Shown piece after piece: positions 12,205 to 23,821 of a DNA stretch of 64,000 nucleotides. Below the pieces are notes generated by a model. That model worked only from the letters and a program-made list of their open reading frames with translations. It had not been told where the DNA came from and searched no databases. Numbering within the stretch: the stretch's first letter is position 1; the number at the start of each line of letters is the position of its first letter. The stretch lies in the NCBI GenBank assembly GCA_026182355.1, contig JAPFBL010000313.1, positions 1 through 64,000 of the forward strand, in the 5' to 3' direction. Origin of the DNA: Hermatobates lingyangjiaoensis (lineage: Eukaryota > Arthropoda > Insecta > Hemiptera > Hermatobatidae). Made by a program: the position numbers and the translations under genes.

Positions 12205-12445
12205 TTTCACGATGAATCTCAAACACAGAACTAAGGAACAAACACACTTACTGTCTCTAATTTTCGGTTGAATCGTCATTAGGAGAGTTGAGATAGGTAT
12301 ATCTGTTGGAGACGGTGGTCTCCAACCGTTGCTTCACAAGTGCGCTTGGTGTCCCTATCTCAACTCTCCTGATGACGGTTCAACCGAAAATTAGAGACAG
12401 TAAGTGTGTTTGTTCCTTAGTTCTGTGTTTGTGATTCATCGTTAA
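12205..12445. mobile_element. foldback element FB-B, 90-bp arms
   Basis: The arms are at about 12205-12297 and 12352-12445, separated by a 54-nt loop. The right arm has CTGATGAC, GGTT, C, AACC, GAAA (12369-12389). The left arm has the equivalent on the minus strand (12262-12282) with CTAATGAC. No coding potential. (TA)n tracts bound it on both sides. Confidence 0.75.
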
Positions 12446-12477
12446 ACGTTTGTTGTCCTTTTGTATCGTTTTCCTGT

Positions 12478-12481
<4 letters not shown>

Positions 12482-12532
<51 letters not shown>
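12482..12532. repeat. (TA)n microsatellite
   Basis: About 25 uninterrupted TA units between foldback FB-B and fragment FB-C. Confidence 0.95.
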
Positions 12533-12537
<5 letters not shown>

Positions 12538-12676
12538 TAAACTAGAATTTAAAAAGAACACATAGAAAGGAAATCACTGAACTCACTACTATATTTCGAT
12601 GTCCTCGTCTTCAGGAAAAGAAGTGAATCGCTCCAAAGGCTGATAACGACGTCGTTTCATATTGTGGTTTGATCTT
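12533..12676 (-). mobile_element. FB-C fragment followed by an FB-A end
   Basis: 12533-12650 is the reverse complement of 16684-16800, about 4 kb away. It contains, on the minus strand, CTGAAGAC...GAAA (12594-12614) with a poorly paired stem. The last 20 bases (12657-12676) are the FB-A end ATTGTGGTTTGATC. Confidence 0.7.
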
Positions 12677-12679
12677 AAA

Positions 12680-14195
12680 TATACATATATAGTGATATAT
12701 ATTTTAGATGTAATCATTTTAAGAATTCGTCTTTTAACTCTGACTGGGACCAATTACTTGGTCGAAATTCTTTATTCCAATTACCTGGGTTCAGATGTAA
12801 ATTTTTATTTTACGTGTTTGTTTGAAATTTTGTAGTATAATTATTTCATAATGTGAAATTTCAAAATAATTTGAAATATGATAACTAGTCATAAACGGAA
12901 TGAACTGAGAGTAACTTAAATATCTGAATTAAATTTGTATTTAAGAAGAAGAATCGAAATATAAAATTAATGAATAATATTTACTTATTCAGAGTAATAA
13001 CCCCCTTACTTAAGCCTACAGAATTATGTATTTTAACATTAACAATTATTGTAACACATATTTCACTATTTTATTATTAACATTTTTAATCTTTAAAAAA
13101 ATCATTTGTAGACTCCTAAACTAAGGTTTATTAAAATAGTAATATACAATCTAGTTTTGATAAATCAGTGTTATTGAGTCAAACTTAATTTTTTCAGGGT
13201 GTCTTTAAATCCAATTGTTTTCAATAAACAGAATGAGCTTAAAATTAGGTCACTCTGGCCTTAACATTTGTGGTGAAATTAAACTCCTTACAAGGGAAGG
13301 TGAACCTCTAATATCTCAAGCATTTATTGAAATTATCCAAAATAATTACACCTATTAAATTCCAATGCGCATATGACATTCATTTAATTTTTTTTAGTAT
13401 TAATATGGAATTAATTCAAGAAAATAAATGCAGTTGGTATTTTTCTTTGGTAGACTAATCATTAATGTTTGTGACAAAACAGACCTTTCTGCCAAAAAAC
13501 GAGCTGTCATTAAATGTATGATTTATCAAATTTAAATGAAATAAATGTATTATTTCTCAAGCAATATCAATAATAAATTGTTTGATTTTGTCTCAGTATC
13601 GTCTGTATTCTTATTACAAATACATTATTCTGGTACTAAATCATTTCCTGTAACTTTCAAACTAAATGTCAGCAGGTTATAGTATCAATGATTTATCTGA
13701 ACTAATCTTTGATTAATGAATGCTATTATATTATAAACAACTTTGTCTAATGTATATATTGCATTGATGATATTTTTTTATAACTAATATATTTAAATTA
13801 TGTATAATTAAAGATATATATGAAGAGATCAAAGTTTCGACCTCTAGGAGTCTGCATTCCTAATATGATATCATAAATAGTTTCATTCATCATAAATAAG
13901 TAAATAAATTTCTACTAGATATTCTACATATACCTTTAAATACCCTTTTTGAAGATATAGTATTCATAACAGATATAAGTTCAGATGGAATGAATTTTTT
14001 AAGTTATAGTAGAGTACCCGAGAACCGTTGGGTCATCCAACTCTCTTTTTACTGCTATCATGTTCACATTAATGCAGATAAACTCTAAATTAATTCATGT
14101 CTAATAAAGAGGACAATGAACATATTTTTAAGAGAGTTCTCTTTATTTACTTTTTTTTATATAATTAGAATTTTGCAATAAAAGCTTTAATGTTT
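12680..14195. other. AT-rich intergenic DNA, nothing recognised
   Basis: No gene-like ORF, RNA gene or clear repeat boundary seen over about 1.5 kb. Confidence 0.4.
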
Positions 14196-14199
14196 TCTA

Positions 14200-15065
14200 T
14201 CTGTTGACCTTACTGAGAGCAACATGTAGTTGACTCCATAAGATTTATGAATAGTCAACCCAAATGCTAACAGAATTGGAAATTGAACTCTTAAAAAAGG
14301 AATGTTGTCCTCTTCAGATAAAACGATATTCAATCAAGGAATTAAAACTATTTCCTCTTGACACAATGATGCGACAATTTTATAAACAATGACATTATGA
14401 TAAAGCCTCTCAGTTATTAGTCTTGTTCCATTACATAAGCGCGATGGATCAATTTTTCTCATATACACAAGACAGTAGCTTTCTTTTTGAGTTGTAGCTT
14501 ATGTTGGAGCAATCAGCAAGGCAAGTCTAGGGAATCAAGAAATTCTTTAGGGTAATGTGTGGTTTCTGTTCCTATACAAACCGTGTTATATGACAGATAT
14601 TGTTTAATTTCACCTGGAAATTATTTAATGAACCTATTATTAATTTCTTTGTATGTCACGTTAAATGGAAATTATATAGAATTTTCTAAAAACAATATCT
14701 GTGGGTTGGCGAATGAAGAGTAATATATTCAATACACTAATCAACATTATGTGTACGCATAAACTTGTCTTCGGGCAGTAATAATCTCTTTATTTTCATT
14801 TTTTTTCAACCCTGCCTTCACCAATATTTATCAGAAATTTAGATTATTCCTCATTTTCTTCTTGAACTCTCATATTGCGAGTCAAATAGAATTTAGTAAC
14901 TTTGCGCTACAAGTAAGAGTGATTCAAGCATTATAGATATCAGCATCAGTTCCTCTCTTGACAACTGGAAGTAGCTGTCAATTCCTGAGATGCTATAGGC
15001 AATGCAATTATTCCTGAACTTTTTAATTTAGGGGAATTAGTTTTATTAAGGACTTTCCTGTATCT
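14200..15065 (-). pseudogene. Helitron/PIF1-like helicase remnant
   Basis: The minus strand preserves helicase segments in order, with stops and frameshifts between them: DTGKS (a Walker A relic, about 15045-15060), SGIIALPIASQEL (like SGxxALAVASSG), LTRNMRV, INIGEGRV, FPGEIKQYLS, THYPKEFLDSLDLP, then PSRLCNGTRLITERLYHNVI, IPFLRVQFPILLAFGLTIHK and NYMLLSVRS. These are the motifs of the PIF1-type helicase domain of Helitron Rep/Hel proteins. The Rep nuclease half and termini are not seen here. A cellular PIF1 pseudogene is a less likely alternative, because NGTRL...FPxxLAFxxTIxKSxGxxxxxV is especially typical of Helitrons. Confidence 0.85.
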
Positions 15066-15374
15066 TCTGATGCATTGGGAGCCCTACTCCATCATTTTTA
15101 TTGCAATAGATATATAAAAAGAAGAAAATATAGGCATTAAGACAAAGTGTTTTTTGATTACGGGCATGACTGTGTGCTGTTAATATTTTACTTATATTAA
15201 TATTATAATTTCTAAAATTTCTATCAACTATAATAAATATCATTTGTTGATATATGAAATAATTATTTCATATTCTCGTCGATTATTCATTAAGTTTTCT
15301 CTTTTTAAATTTATTATAATTAAATCATTATAATATAGGTCAAAAAACATTTATTTATATCAGGTTTTGGAAAC

Positions 15375-15462
15375 TTACTTTGCCAAAGTCCCAGTGGCCC
15401 AGTCGGTAGCGCGCGCTAGACCTCCAATGCTGCGGACGTGGGTTCGATTCCCACAGAAAATT
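15375..15462 (+). repeat. tRNA-like sequence, probably SINE head or tRNA pseudogene
   Basis: A-box TGGCCCAGTCGGTAGCGCGC (15395-15414) and B-box GGTTCGATTCC (15441-15451) are correctly spaced, and the T-arm GTGGG/CCCAC pairs perfectly. The anticodon stem and acceptor stem do not pair, so it is not a functional tRNA. Confidence 0.65.
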
Positions 15463-15821
15463 TCTAATATTTTATTCAGTTCATAGGGTGAGCAAATATT
15501 TAAACGCGAACACGAGAGTGTTTTATAAGTATATAGGTTAACCAAAGTGGTTATTGACACCTATAATTTCATATTATGATATTTCATAACGTATTATAAG
15601 TGTGGAACAAGAGTTCTACTCTTGTAGAATTGGGAAATTCTATACTATACTATACTATACTCTTGGGGAATTTTATACATTTAGGTTCATCTTTTTTTCT
15701 CCTTCAGAAAGGTATAAGGACTGTTTGATGGATTTATACCCAAATGTTTCTTCTTTATCCATCAATCTGGGGAGCATGCTGCATCATATGAAAGACAGTG
15801 CCATTAAGTATTCTTAGATAA

Positions 15822-16010
15822 AAAGATTTCACATAAACACGTGAAATAACAATCAATGATCCAACCACAATAAGAAATGGGAAAACAAGACTAAGATCTT
15901 TCAACCGTAAACAAGCGGTCTTATTGGGTTTTTGACTCTGACGAAGACCGCTTGTTTACGGTTGAAAGATCTTAGACTTGTTTTCCCATTTCTTATTGTG
16001 GTTTGATCAT
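15822..16010. mobile_element. FB-A foldback copy
   Basis: The arms start with AAAGATTTCACATAAACACG and match each other from TGATC to the core AAGCGGTCTT. A 21-nt asymmetric loop (ATTGGGTTTTTGACTCTGAC region) shows that the left arm is the shorter one. The right arm carries the CTGACGAA-hairpin-GAAA motif. The right arm ends at GATCAT without the outer hairpin. Confidence 0.85.
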
Positions 16011-16483
16011 CAAGTATTACTCTTCTTTTATAAAGGGTCTTCTGGATAACCTTGCGTATTATAGCCATCGTTATACAGAGTATTCTGTAGGTCATCCACA
16101 ACTAATATCAATAATATAGTCAATAGCACACCTCTCTGAGAACATTGTTTAGTATTTACAACTGTAGTAGAATTAAGATAAGTAATTATTTTCTTTAAAA
16201 CCCCAAAATGTGTCTATTTTATCTGACAAATTTAATAAATGATTTCAGCTTCATGTAATGACCAAAAAAGAAGCTTTTAGTGTCCTTTTTGTGATAAAGA
16301 ACAAAAGAATAGATTTCCCATACTTCAATATAACCCAAAGATAATGGTGTCATAAATACATCAGGAAGTCAATCCTATACATCATGTATTGTTCAAGGGT
16401 GCAACATATAGTTTGATTGAACGCTTTCTAAGACAACCTGCCATCATTCTTCGGACAGGATCAGGAAATATATGTTTGGCGTA
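16011..16483. repeat. 470-bp body, inverted copy of 3223-3694
   Basis: The sequence is the reverse complement of the body inside the 3091-3843 composite, with scattered substitutions. At both sites FB-A adjoins the same end of the body, so FB-A plus body is one mobile unit. Its outer part (TGCACCCTTGAACAA and the nearby ATTATCTTTGG) is related to the 3' portion of family B at 26865, 35335 and 63630. Confidence 0.8.
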
Positions 16484-16574
16484 TTATTTTTTTTGAATTT
16501 TGAAACTTTTTCTTATATATCATATTAACTTATTAAATTATTAATTTCTTTTAAATCTCTAAGGAGATTTAAAT

Positions 16575-16588
16575 ACACACACACACAC

Positions 16589-16680
<92 letters not shown>
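16575..16680. repeat. (AC)n-(TA)n microsatellite
   Basis: About 80 bases of AC repeats interrupted by AT steps, then about 20 bases of TA, leading into the FB-C fragment. Confidence 0.95.
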
Positions 16681-16681
<1 letters not shown>

Positions 16682-16808
16682 AGTCGTTATCAGCCTTTGG
16701 AGCGATTCACTTCTTTTCCTGAAGACGAGGACATCGAAATATAGTAGTGAGTTCAGTGGTTTCCTTTCTATGTGTTCTTTTTTAAATTCTAGTTTATATA
16801 TATATATA
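16681..16808 (+). mobile_element. FB-C fragment
   Basis: Inverted copy of 12533-12650. Contains CTGAAGAC...GAAA at 16719-16739 and ends in (TA)n. Confidence 0.7.
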
Positions 16809-17089
16809 CACATTATTTTTAATTTAAATTTTATTTCACTGGATTCACTTAAAATGTTCCTAAGTCAATGTAATCCAATTTACAAATGTAATCCAATCCT
16901 ACAAGTAGGACCCATTTTTTCAAGATAAAAGTACAGTTTTTAACCTTACTGTAATCGTAATTACAGGTAAACGGAATGTAATAAAAAATTGTTTATTGAA
17001 ATACTAATTTCATGTTAAAAATACTAATATTTTGGAAAAATCTTATAGTTGTCTAATTAGTCGTTTAGAGTTAAATTATTTTTCTGAAA

Positions 17090-17600
17090 TCATAAAATGT
17101 ATAACGTCCCTTTCTGGCAATGTCATTCTAAAAAAAAAAACTCCTGAAATCATTATCATATATGGCACTACTTTTAAGCATAATTTCATCTGATGCTTTC
17201 AGATTCAATCTTAAGTCAAAATTATTACATTTTATTAAAAAAAACTGCTAGTTGTTTTAAAAATTTGAGGATTTTTCCAGTTATTGCTTTTGTCACTTCC
17301 CTAATAAAGCCAAAATTTCAAGACTCAAGAGTAAGTAGTTAAAAGTGAAAAAAATGTTATTTAAAAAGACATTTTAAAGTGACTTTTTCATCAAACATTA
17401 TTGTCCTCTCAAGAATAGGGAACATTTATATAGCCTATCTTTTTATAAAATATTAATTCGATCTATCAAACGGACTGGACTGCATGAAAAAATACCCACA
17501 AACTTTTGAATAAACACCCACCCCCTGATGCACACACATGTATATCATTGGAAAAACGTCAAAGTACTCTGGGGACTTCAAATCATTTAAATAGACGGAG
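17090..17600 (-). repeat. family B copy, diverged
   Basis: On the minus strand this follows the family B order seen at 24815-27077 and 62561-63830: the TTTGAAGTCCCCAGAG-like 5' segment, the GATCNATC block, and the T-rich TTTTGACGAAAAAGTCAC-like middle. Both ends are lost. Confidence 0.6.
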
Positions 17601-18473
17601 ATAAAGCGTATTGATGTAGAGAAGGTTTGAAACCATCTACATGCACGTCGGTTTGGAATGTTGGAACAGAGATTTCTTTTTAATTGGTTGATTTGGAGAC
17701 TATGATTATTTAAACTGCCATATATCTGTTGGCGGTGTATAGACAGAGATCTTGGGATGACCTATGACACTGCTGTGCATTGGTTGGTTCCTTCGTAAGG
17801 CTTGTAATGCCTTGTTTCCTTCGTAATGCCTAATAATCCTTCGTAATTCGTTATATTCCTTGTAATGCCTACAAGGGAGTGCCTTTTTTTCCTACCACAA
17901 TACTGCTAATCTCAGATCTATCTTTTCACATATCTCTTCTCCAAAGCCTCCCAAGTTATATGATCTAACTTGGTAGCAGTGGCTGTCTTACTTGCCCTGT
18001 TGTCAATCCTGTTCATTTCTTTACTTCCTTCCTTAGCAATCACACTATTCATGTCCTATATATCATATCATATCCCCACAAAACCTCCAGTGCTTTTTTG
18101 AAACAGTTTTTCCATTAAATTGCACCCTATGAGATGTTTTTCATGTGAGTTTAGCTTTCATCAAGCTTATGATTGCTTATGATTAATAGCAGGTCTTCCG
18201 TTCCCTTTGTCATTCATGCCAGTTCAGATAGTCACAGTTTCAATTACTGCGTCCATGTACAGGTTCATAGGATGCTTGATTCAACACCAATACCACCTTG
18301 GGAGCACTTATTGGTCTATTATATTGGTATATTATAATTATATAATATATTATATAATTTTATATAATATTATATTATTAATATTATTATATATTATAAC
18401 TGGTTCAATCACTATCTGCACTACTTCCAGGAATAAAAGGAAAGAAAACACCTCCTATTTAGGCATTTATATT
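17601..18473. other. unassigned; short open minus-strand stretch at about 17930-18070
   Basis: A minus-strand frame of about 45 codons (around 18070-17930) containing DHITWEALEKRYVKR is open to its stop but has no relative I recognise. The remainder is simple AT-rich DNA. Confidence 0.25.
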
Positions 18474-18690
18474 ATTATTAATATTAAACATATAATATAC
18501 CGTCTTACCTCGTACACTGCTGCTGTAGCTCTCGGACCGGTTTCAGGTGTCACCTATCTTCAACAGATAGGTAGGATTCATTAGATCAGTTCGTGTTGAA
18601 GATGGGTGACACCCAAAACCGGTCCGACAGCTACGGCAGTAATGTACGAGGTAAGACGATAGATTATATGTTTAATATTAATAATACTAA
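18474..18690. mobile_element. foldback element FB-D, 90-bp arms with compensated hairpins
   Basis: Arms 18474-18563 and 18596-18690 surround a 32-nt loop. Each arm has the conserved motif, on opposite strands: left arm (minus, 18563-18541) TTGAAGAT, stem AGGT/ACCT, loop GAC, GAAA; right arm (18596-18618) TTGAAGAT, stem GGGT/ACCC, loop GAC, AAAA. The stem differs at both paired positions but still pairs. Confidence 0.8.
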
Positions 18691-18734
18691 TCTCTGTGGT
18701 AATGATGAAATGCATGCATTTATATTATGTCTAA

Positions 18735-19790
18735 ATGGGACATTATATACCCACAAAATTTGATATATATTTGCTTATAATAAAGTTCAGTGTAGGCCAC
18801 TCCAGATATTTTTTACTTGACTATAGCTAAAGTATAGTGATCGTGAAAAAATTAAATCTCGATATTTTGACGTAATTACCTGTTTTGAGGTCCCAGAAGT
18901 CGTTTAATTAAGTTTTTTCGAAGTTATTTGTGTGTGTGTGGGTGGGTGGATCAAAAGTTTCTGGCCATGTTACGGTCCAGAATCTTTGATGGATCAAATT
19001 GATATTTTATACAATAATGGGCCTCATAGTGCAGATGTGCTCTATTGTCTGGAGTAGTTATACACGAATAGAAAGACACTTTTTTGCCAAAAACCTGCTT
19101 TTAGACAACATTTTCTTTCTGAAACTACTAATCCTAGAATTTTGTTATTTTAGTATTATCTTTGAGGCTACAAATCACAATAAACTAACAATATCCTCAG
19201 ATTTTTAAAACAACAGGAAATATTTATTCTTTATTCAATCAAATGCAAAAATTCAATCTCAAAGCTTGCGAAAATGATACAAGCCATACCATTTTAACGG
19301 ATCAAAATGAAACTATATTTAAAAATCTGGAGTGTTTATATTTAAAAAATATTTCCCGTTGTTTTAACATTCTGAATATATTTTTCGTTTGTTCCATTTG
19401 TAACCTCAAAGATAATGCCAAAATTTCAAAACCAAAGGGTTATCAGTTTAGGAGAAAAATTGTTTTTTAAAAAACGGTTTTTGGCAAAAAAGTGACTTTC
19501 CCGTCATGCATAATTCTTCCCAAACAATAGGGATCTTCTACCCTATGAGGCCCATTTTTATGTAAAATATCAACTAGATCCATCAAAGATTCTGGACCGT
19601 AGCGTGGTAACAAGCAATTCTAACATACTCACCCACCCACCCACCCACACACACACAGACATCATCGAAAAAACTTCATAAAACGACTTCTGGAACCTCA
19701 AAACATGTAATTCCGTCAAAATCTCGAGATCGAATTTTTTCACGATCACTATACTTTACTTATAATAAAGTAAAAATAGAACACAATGTT
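18735..19790. repeat. two family B copies head-to-head (foldback)
   Basis: After a tail module (about 18771-18815), a + strand B copy runs from 18830 to about 19345: ATAGTGATCGTG, the ATTTTGACG block, the (GT/GGGT)n patch, GGGCCTCATAG and so on. A minus-strand B copy occupies about 19350-19790, reading out through the same landmarks to TAAAGTATAGTGATCGTG. The four ORFs in this stretch lie in the repeat and are not genes. Confidence 0.85.
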
Positions 19791-20445
19791 TTATACATTT
19801 TATAGAGTGTAAGTTAGTAAATTATTTTTCCAATATGAAGTGACCATGTTGACTTCAACCCATGGGGTATCTGTTAGCATAGCTAAAGCACTAATCACTA
19901 AGGTGGTTGCGTGGCTCATTCATCATCAAATCCGATTATTCAAACAACTTTTACAAAGTTTGTTAGATTTTTTTTGCCCAATGAGGTTTGGAAATTGGAT
20001 TTAAATGTTTTCAAATGAGGTAAATAAGTAAGAAAAATACTTTTTTTTGTTTTCAAGAAGTAGGTCTATGAGGTAGTTACATTTAATCAGTTCCTGATAA
20101 ACATGTATTACTGATAAACAAAGCTATCTGAGAATACGAATACTAAATGTAAATCCTCAATGATTTGCGTCTTATGATTTATATCTCTTCTAAGAACTAT
20201 AAAACATAGTTTTGAAATGTTTTAACGAAGATTTAATAAAGCTAAATTTCAAATATAAGTTTTTCTTCAATATAAGGACTATTTGCATGTCATACTCGAC
20301 TGTTATCTGCCATACCCTTTGAGTTACAGCTCAGTCAGAAACTACGAACGGACATGCACTTCTCCTTTAAGCATAGGGTCAGAACTATCTTATTTTTCAT
20401 ATTCACCTCTCTTTTTTCTTTCTTTTATATTTATTGCAATATTCT

Positions 20446-20692
<247 letters not shown>

Positions 20693-20699
20693 GTATGAT

Positions 20700-21780
20700 T
20701 AAATCGTACATCAGATATTGATTTTATTTACAATATTGATAATGAAACCAAATCATCAGTAAGAGAAATGTTTGTAAAATAATAACTATAAAGAAATAGA
20801 GGCGATAATTTGTTTATAATACGGACATTTGAGGTAACTACCTGTGCCGTGACTAAGAACTTATAGGATCAGGAAGCGAGGCGAGGCTGGAAGTAGAAAG
20901 CCAAGGTTCTTTCTGCCCAATAGATGCAATCATTATATCACTCGCTTCATAATTTGTTTCAAGTTTTCGTTGTGGTTTCCAGCAATGTATTCATGGTCTA
21001 CTCGCCCTAAAAAGAAGTTTGTATGGCTTGGCATCTGTTCAACAATGTTGCATTTGAAAGGATTCCTTCAGTAAAGCGTAAATTGCATATTCTTATACTT
21101 TCAAACGCCCCTGACAGCATCCTTATAGAAGGGGCTGTGAACAATCACCTCTAAGGTCATAGTTACGGTTCTTTTCCCCCTTTTACAGGATGTGATTGGC
21201 CAAATTGTAAAATATTTTTTAATTGAATTAGTAAGGTTTGTATTCATTTTAATGTAGCAAATGTGTTTCTTTAAAAAAAGTCTCTTGATTTCTTTTAGTA
21301 AAAGTTGTTTTTACGTTCTAATTAATAAACTTGTTGTTCACCACAAAATGACAACTTTTTAAAATCTAAAGTCTTAGAATTAGAGTGAGTCATTGTAAGG
21401 ATTACGTGTAACCGACGTGATATACCCTTTAATCGTTATACAATTATTACACACAGCGTATCCTCTGATCTAATTCTATGTTTCTGTTATGAAGGTGTAA
21501 TTACCATATATGATATCTTAACATGAAAACTTAAATATTTTAAGGAGATGTCATCTACTTTAGAAAAAGCTAATCCTACTCAAAAAATCTTACACTACTA
21601 CTTTAAAAAAATTATTAGCAGAAATGAAAAGAATTGGCTTATTTTTATGATACGAATATATTTGCATGCAATAACTTTTTAACATTTCAATTTCCTGTTT
21701 GATAAAGAAGATTGGTTTTTTATCATCTATTTAAACTCGTTTGTTACTAGCAACTACCTAGCCTTGTCTGTTAGGGCATG
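20700..21780. other. intergenic; less AT-rich patch at 20830-21190
   Basis: The patch has more GC than its neighbours but no open reading frame or family signature that I can support. Confidence 0.35.
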
Positions 21781-21786
21781 TGTAAG

Positions 21787-22234
21787 AGACAGGTAAGAGA
21801 AGGGCTTACGTGAGTAAGCTCTAAGAATGTGCGGCGTCCTTACAGGGTGTACTCTAGGATAGCAGAACTATATGTGGTATCAAACAGGTAAGAGAAGGGC
21901 TTGCGTGAGTAAGAATGTACGGCGTCTTTACAGGGTGTACTCTAGGATAGCAGAACTATATGTGGTATCGGACAGGTAAGAGAAGAGCTTGCGTGAGTAA
22001 GCTCTAAGAATGTGCGGCGTCATTACAGGGTGTACTCTTGGATAGCAGGACTACATGTGATGACAGACAGGTAAGAGAAGGGCTTGCGTGAGTAAGAATG
22101 TACGGCGTCCTTACAGGGTGTACTCTAGGATAGCAGAACTATATGTGGTATCGGACAGGTAAGAGAAGGGCTTGCGTGAGTAAGCTGTAAGGATGTGCGG
22201 CGTCATTACAGGGTGTACTCTTGGATAGCAGGAC
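21787..22234. repeat. minisatellite, about 87-97-bp unit, five copies
   Basis: Units begin ACAGGTAAGAGAAG near 21789, 21885, 21972, 22066 and 22156. Units 1, 3 and 5 include an extra CTCTAAGAAT-type segment (CTGTAAGGAT in unit 5), while units 2 and 4 lack it. That points to a two-unit higher-order arrangement. Confidence 0.85.
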
Positions 22235-22800
22235 AACAATGCGGTGTAAATAGGTGGCGAGTTTATGTCTTCATTCGAAAGGCACCAACGTATTAATTCT
22301 TGGACAGTTTGTTTCATGGGTCGAGTATGCTTTCCAGTGAGGCATTCTTCAGGTTGTGTGAACATTTAAAAGCGTGTTTTCTAGGATATATTTTCATTGA
22401 CTTGTGTGTTTCCATGGTTGCAGTGTCAAAAATGTTTCGTTTAAACAGATTTCTAAGCCGACAATGAATAGAGCAATAGCTGAGTGTCAAGGTCGCCCCA
22501 TTAGTTCTTCGTCATTAAAGCATTCAAGACTCGAGCTTGGCAAAGAAGAACCTCGTCGAGTAGAACAGTAGGTCGTAACGAGACTTATTAGCATCGAATT
22601 GAGCGGAGGGCGTTGCTCTGGGTGGGAGACTTGGTCTTCAGGTCACGTTTACTCCGGAGACAGGTCAGTTACAAGCTTTTGCGTAACTCCTCCGACAATG
22701 TAATTCGGACAAAAGAGTGCTCCACTCTTGGCGTCGACACCATCCAACAAAGTTCATCCTGCTAATCTTCAGTCAGTACTGACAAATCAAGAATTATGGA
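22235..22800. other. GC-richer unassigned segment next to the minisatellite
   Basis: An 84-codon minus-strand ORF (22365-22111) starts here and runs into the minisatellite, and 22440-22790 is unusually GC-rich for the window. An LTR with tandem U3 repeats is one possibility, but I found no matching second LTR, primer-binding site or polyprotein. Confidence 0.25.
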
Positions 22801-23454
22801 TCAGCTAAAAGATATTGTTCACTAATCCACTTAACACTGAATTTCTTACTTCAGTTCTTTAAACATTGCTACAGTTTTAATGACAATGCACACACAATAC
22901 ACGTTTGTGTTTTTTATTCACACTCTCTTTGTAACATGAAATAAGCATTTTAATTATTCTAATTGGAAGGCAACCTACACATTAAAACAGTGTTTTATTT
23001 CTTTCTATAATTCCTGATGATATATCACATTCATATTATTTTTACTCTGTTTTTAATTTAAGTATTATAGCATTTTTAGTTCTTCACTTAAAAAATAAAT
23101 TTATTGTAACAAATCATGAAAAAGTAGTAAATTAGATATCCACTAAATCAAAAGAATTATGTTTGTTAGTACAATTTGTTTAATCAGTTGTACAAGGTAT
23201 TAAATATATTAAACAAATATTTTTACAAAACGACTTCAAGGTACTCCGAATACATTAATTTTCTTAGAAACTAATCCGTAAATCTGTTATTTCTTAGTTT
23301 ATTCATCCGAAGTAGATTAACAAAACAATTAGAAACAATTATTTAATACCAGGATTGATTTTGCTGGTTAGAGGTAGTTAGATGTTGATAGCGGTGGTTA
23401 GAGGTGGATAGAGGTGGTTAGAGAGATATAAGAATACTTAGCATATCTTTCATG
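22801..23454. other. AT-rich intergenic; short (GTGGTTAGAG)n at 23365-23430
   Basis: Five imperfect units of GGTTAGAGGTG/GGATAGAGGTG precede the SINE. The rest holds nothing recognised. Confidence 0.5.
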
Positions 23455-23815
23455 GAGGCCATTATAACCCAGTGGCAGCGTTCCCGCCTCTAAACTAGTA
23501 GGTACTGGGTTATAGATACCCACTCTGACCCAATATATCTGGACTAAATATATATCCAACTCTAGCCCTCGGTTTATTCACGCAGGAGGTGGATAAATGT
23601 GAGCGGGTCGTTCCTCGGAGAGGACGTTAAGCCGACGGTCCTGAGGACAGCTACGATGCCAGGCACTTGTTAAAGATCTCTACAGAAAATACATTAGAAT
23701 TAGAGAAAACCTAGAACTCTCAATGTTGAATAATTGTGTGGTACCACAAAAGGCCAATGTTTGGCGTGTGTGTTCTCTTGTGAGATGGCCACTGCAATAT
23801 AACCTATCATAATCT
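23455..23815 (+). mobile_element. tRNA-derived SINE, copy 1
   Basis: The head has an A-box-like segment (AACCCAGTGGCAGCGTTCCC) and a degraded B-box (GGGTTATAGATACCC). The body matches the SINE at 28960-29303 in order: TTTATTCAC, GAGGTGGATAAAT, GTCGTTCCTC, GGACGTTAA, ATGCCAGGCAC, AAAGATCTCTAC, GTGGTACCACA and TGCAATATAACC. Confidence 0.8.
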
Positions 23816-23821
23816 TAATTT

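Noticed and set aside
15375..15460. A functional tRNA gene
   Set aside because: A- and B-boxes and the T-arm are good, but the anticodon and acceptor stems do not pair.
15901..16101. 66-codon ORF on the minus strand
   Set aside because: It lies wholly in a foldback arm and the 470-bp repeat body.
12043..16483. CRISPR-like array from repeated palindromes
   Set aside because: Repeats are long, irregularly spaced, of several kinds, and separated by TA tracts in eukaryotic DNA.
16559..16813. 84-codon Cys/Val-rich minus-strand ORF
   Set aside because: A microsatellite read through into the FB-C repeat.
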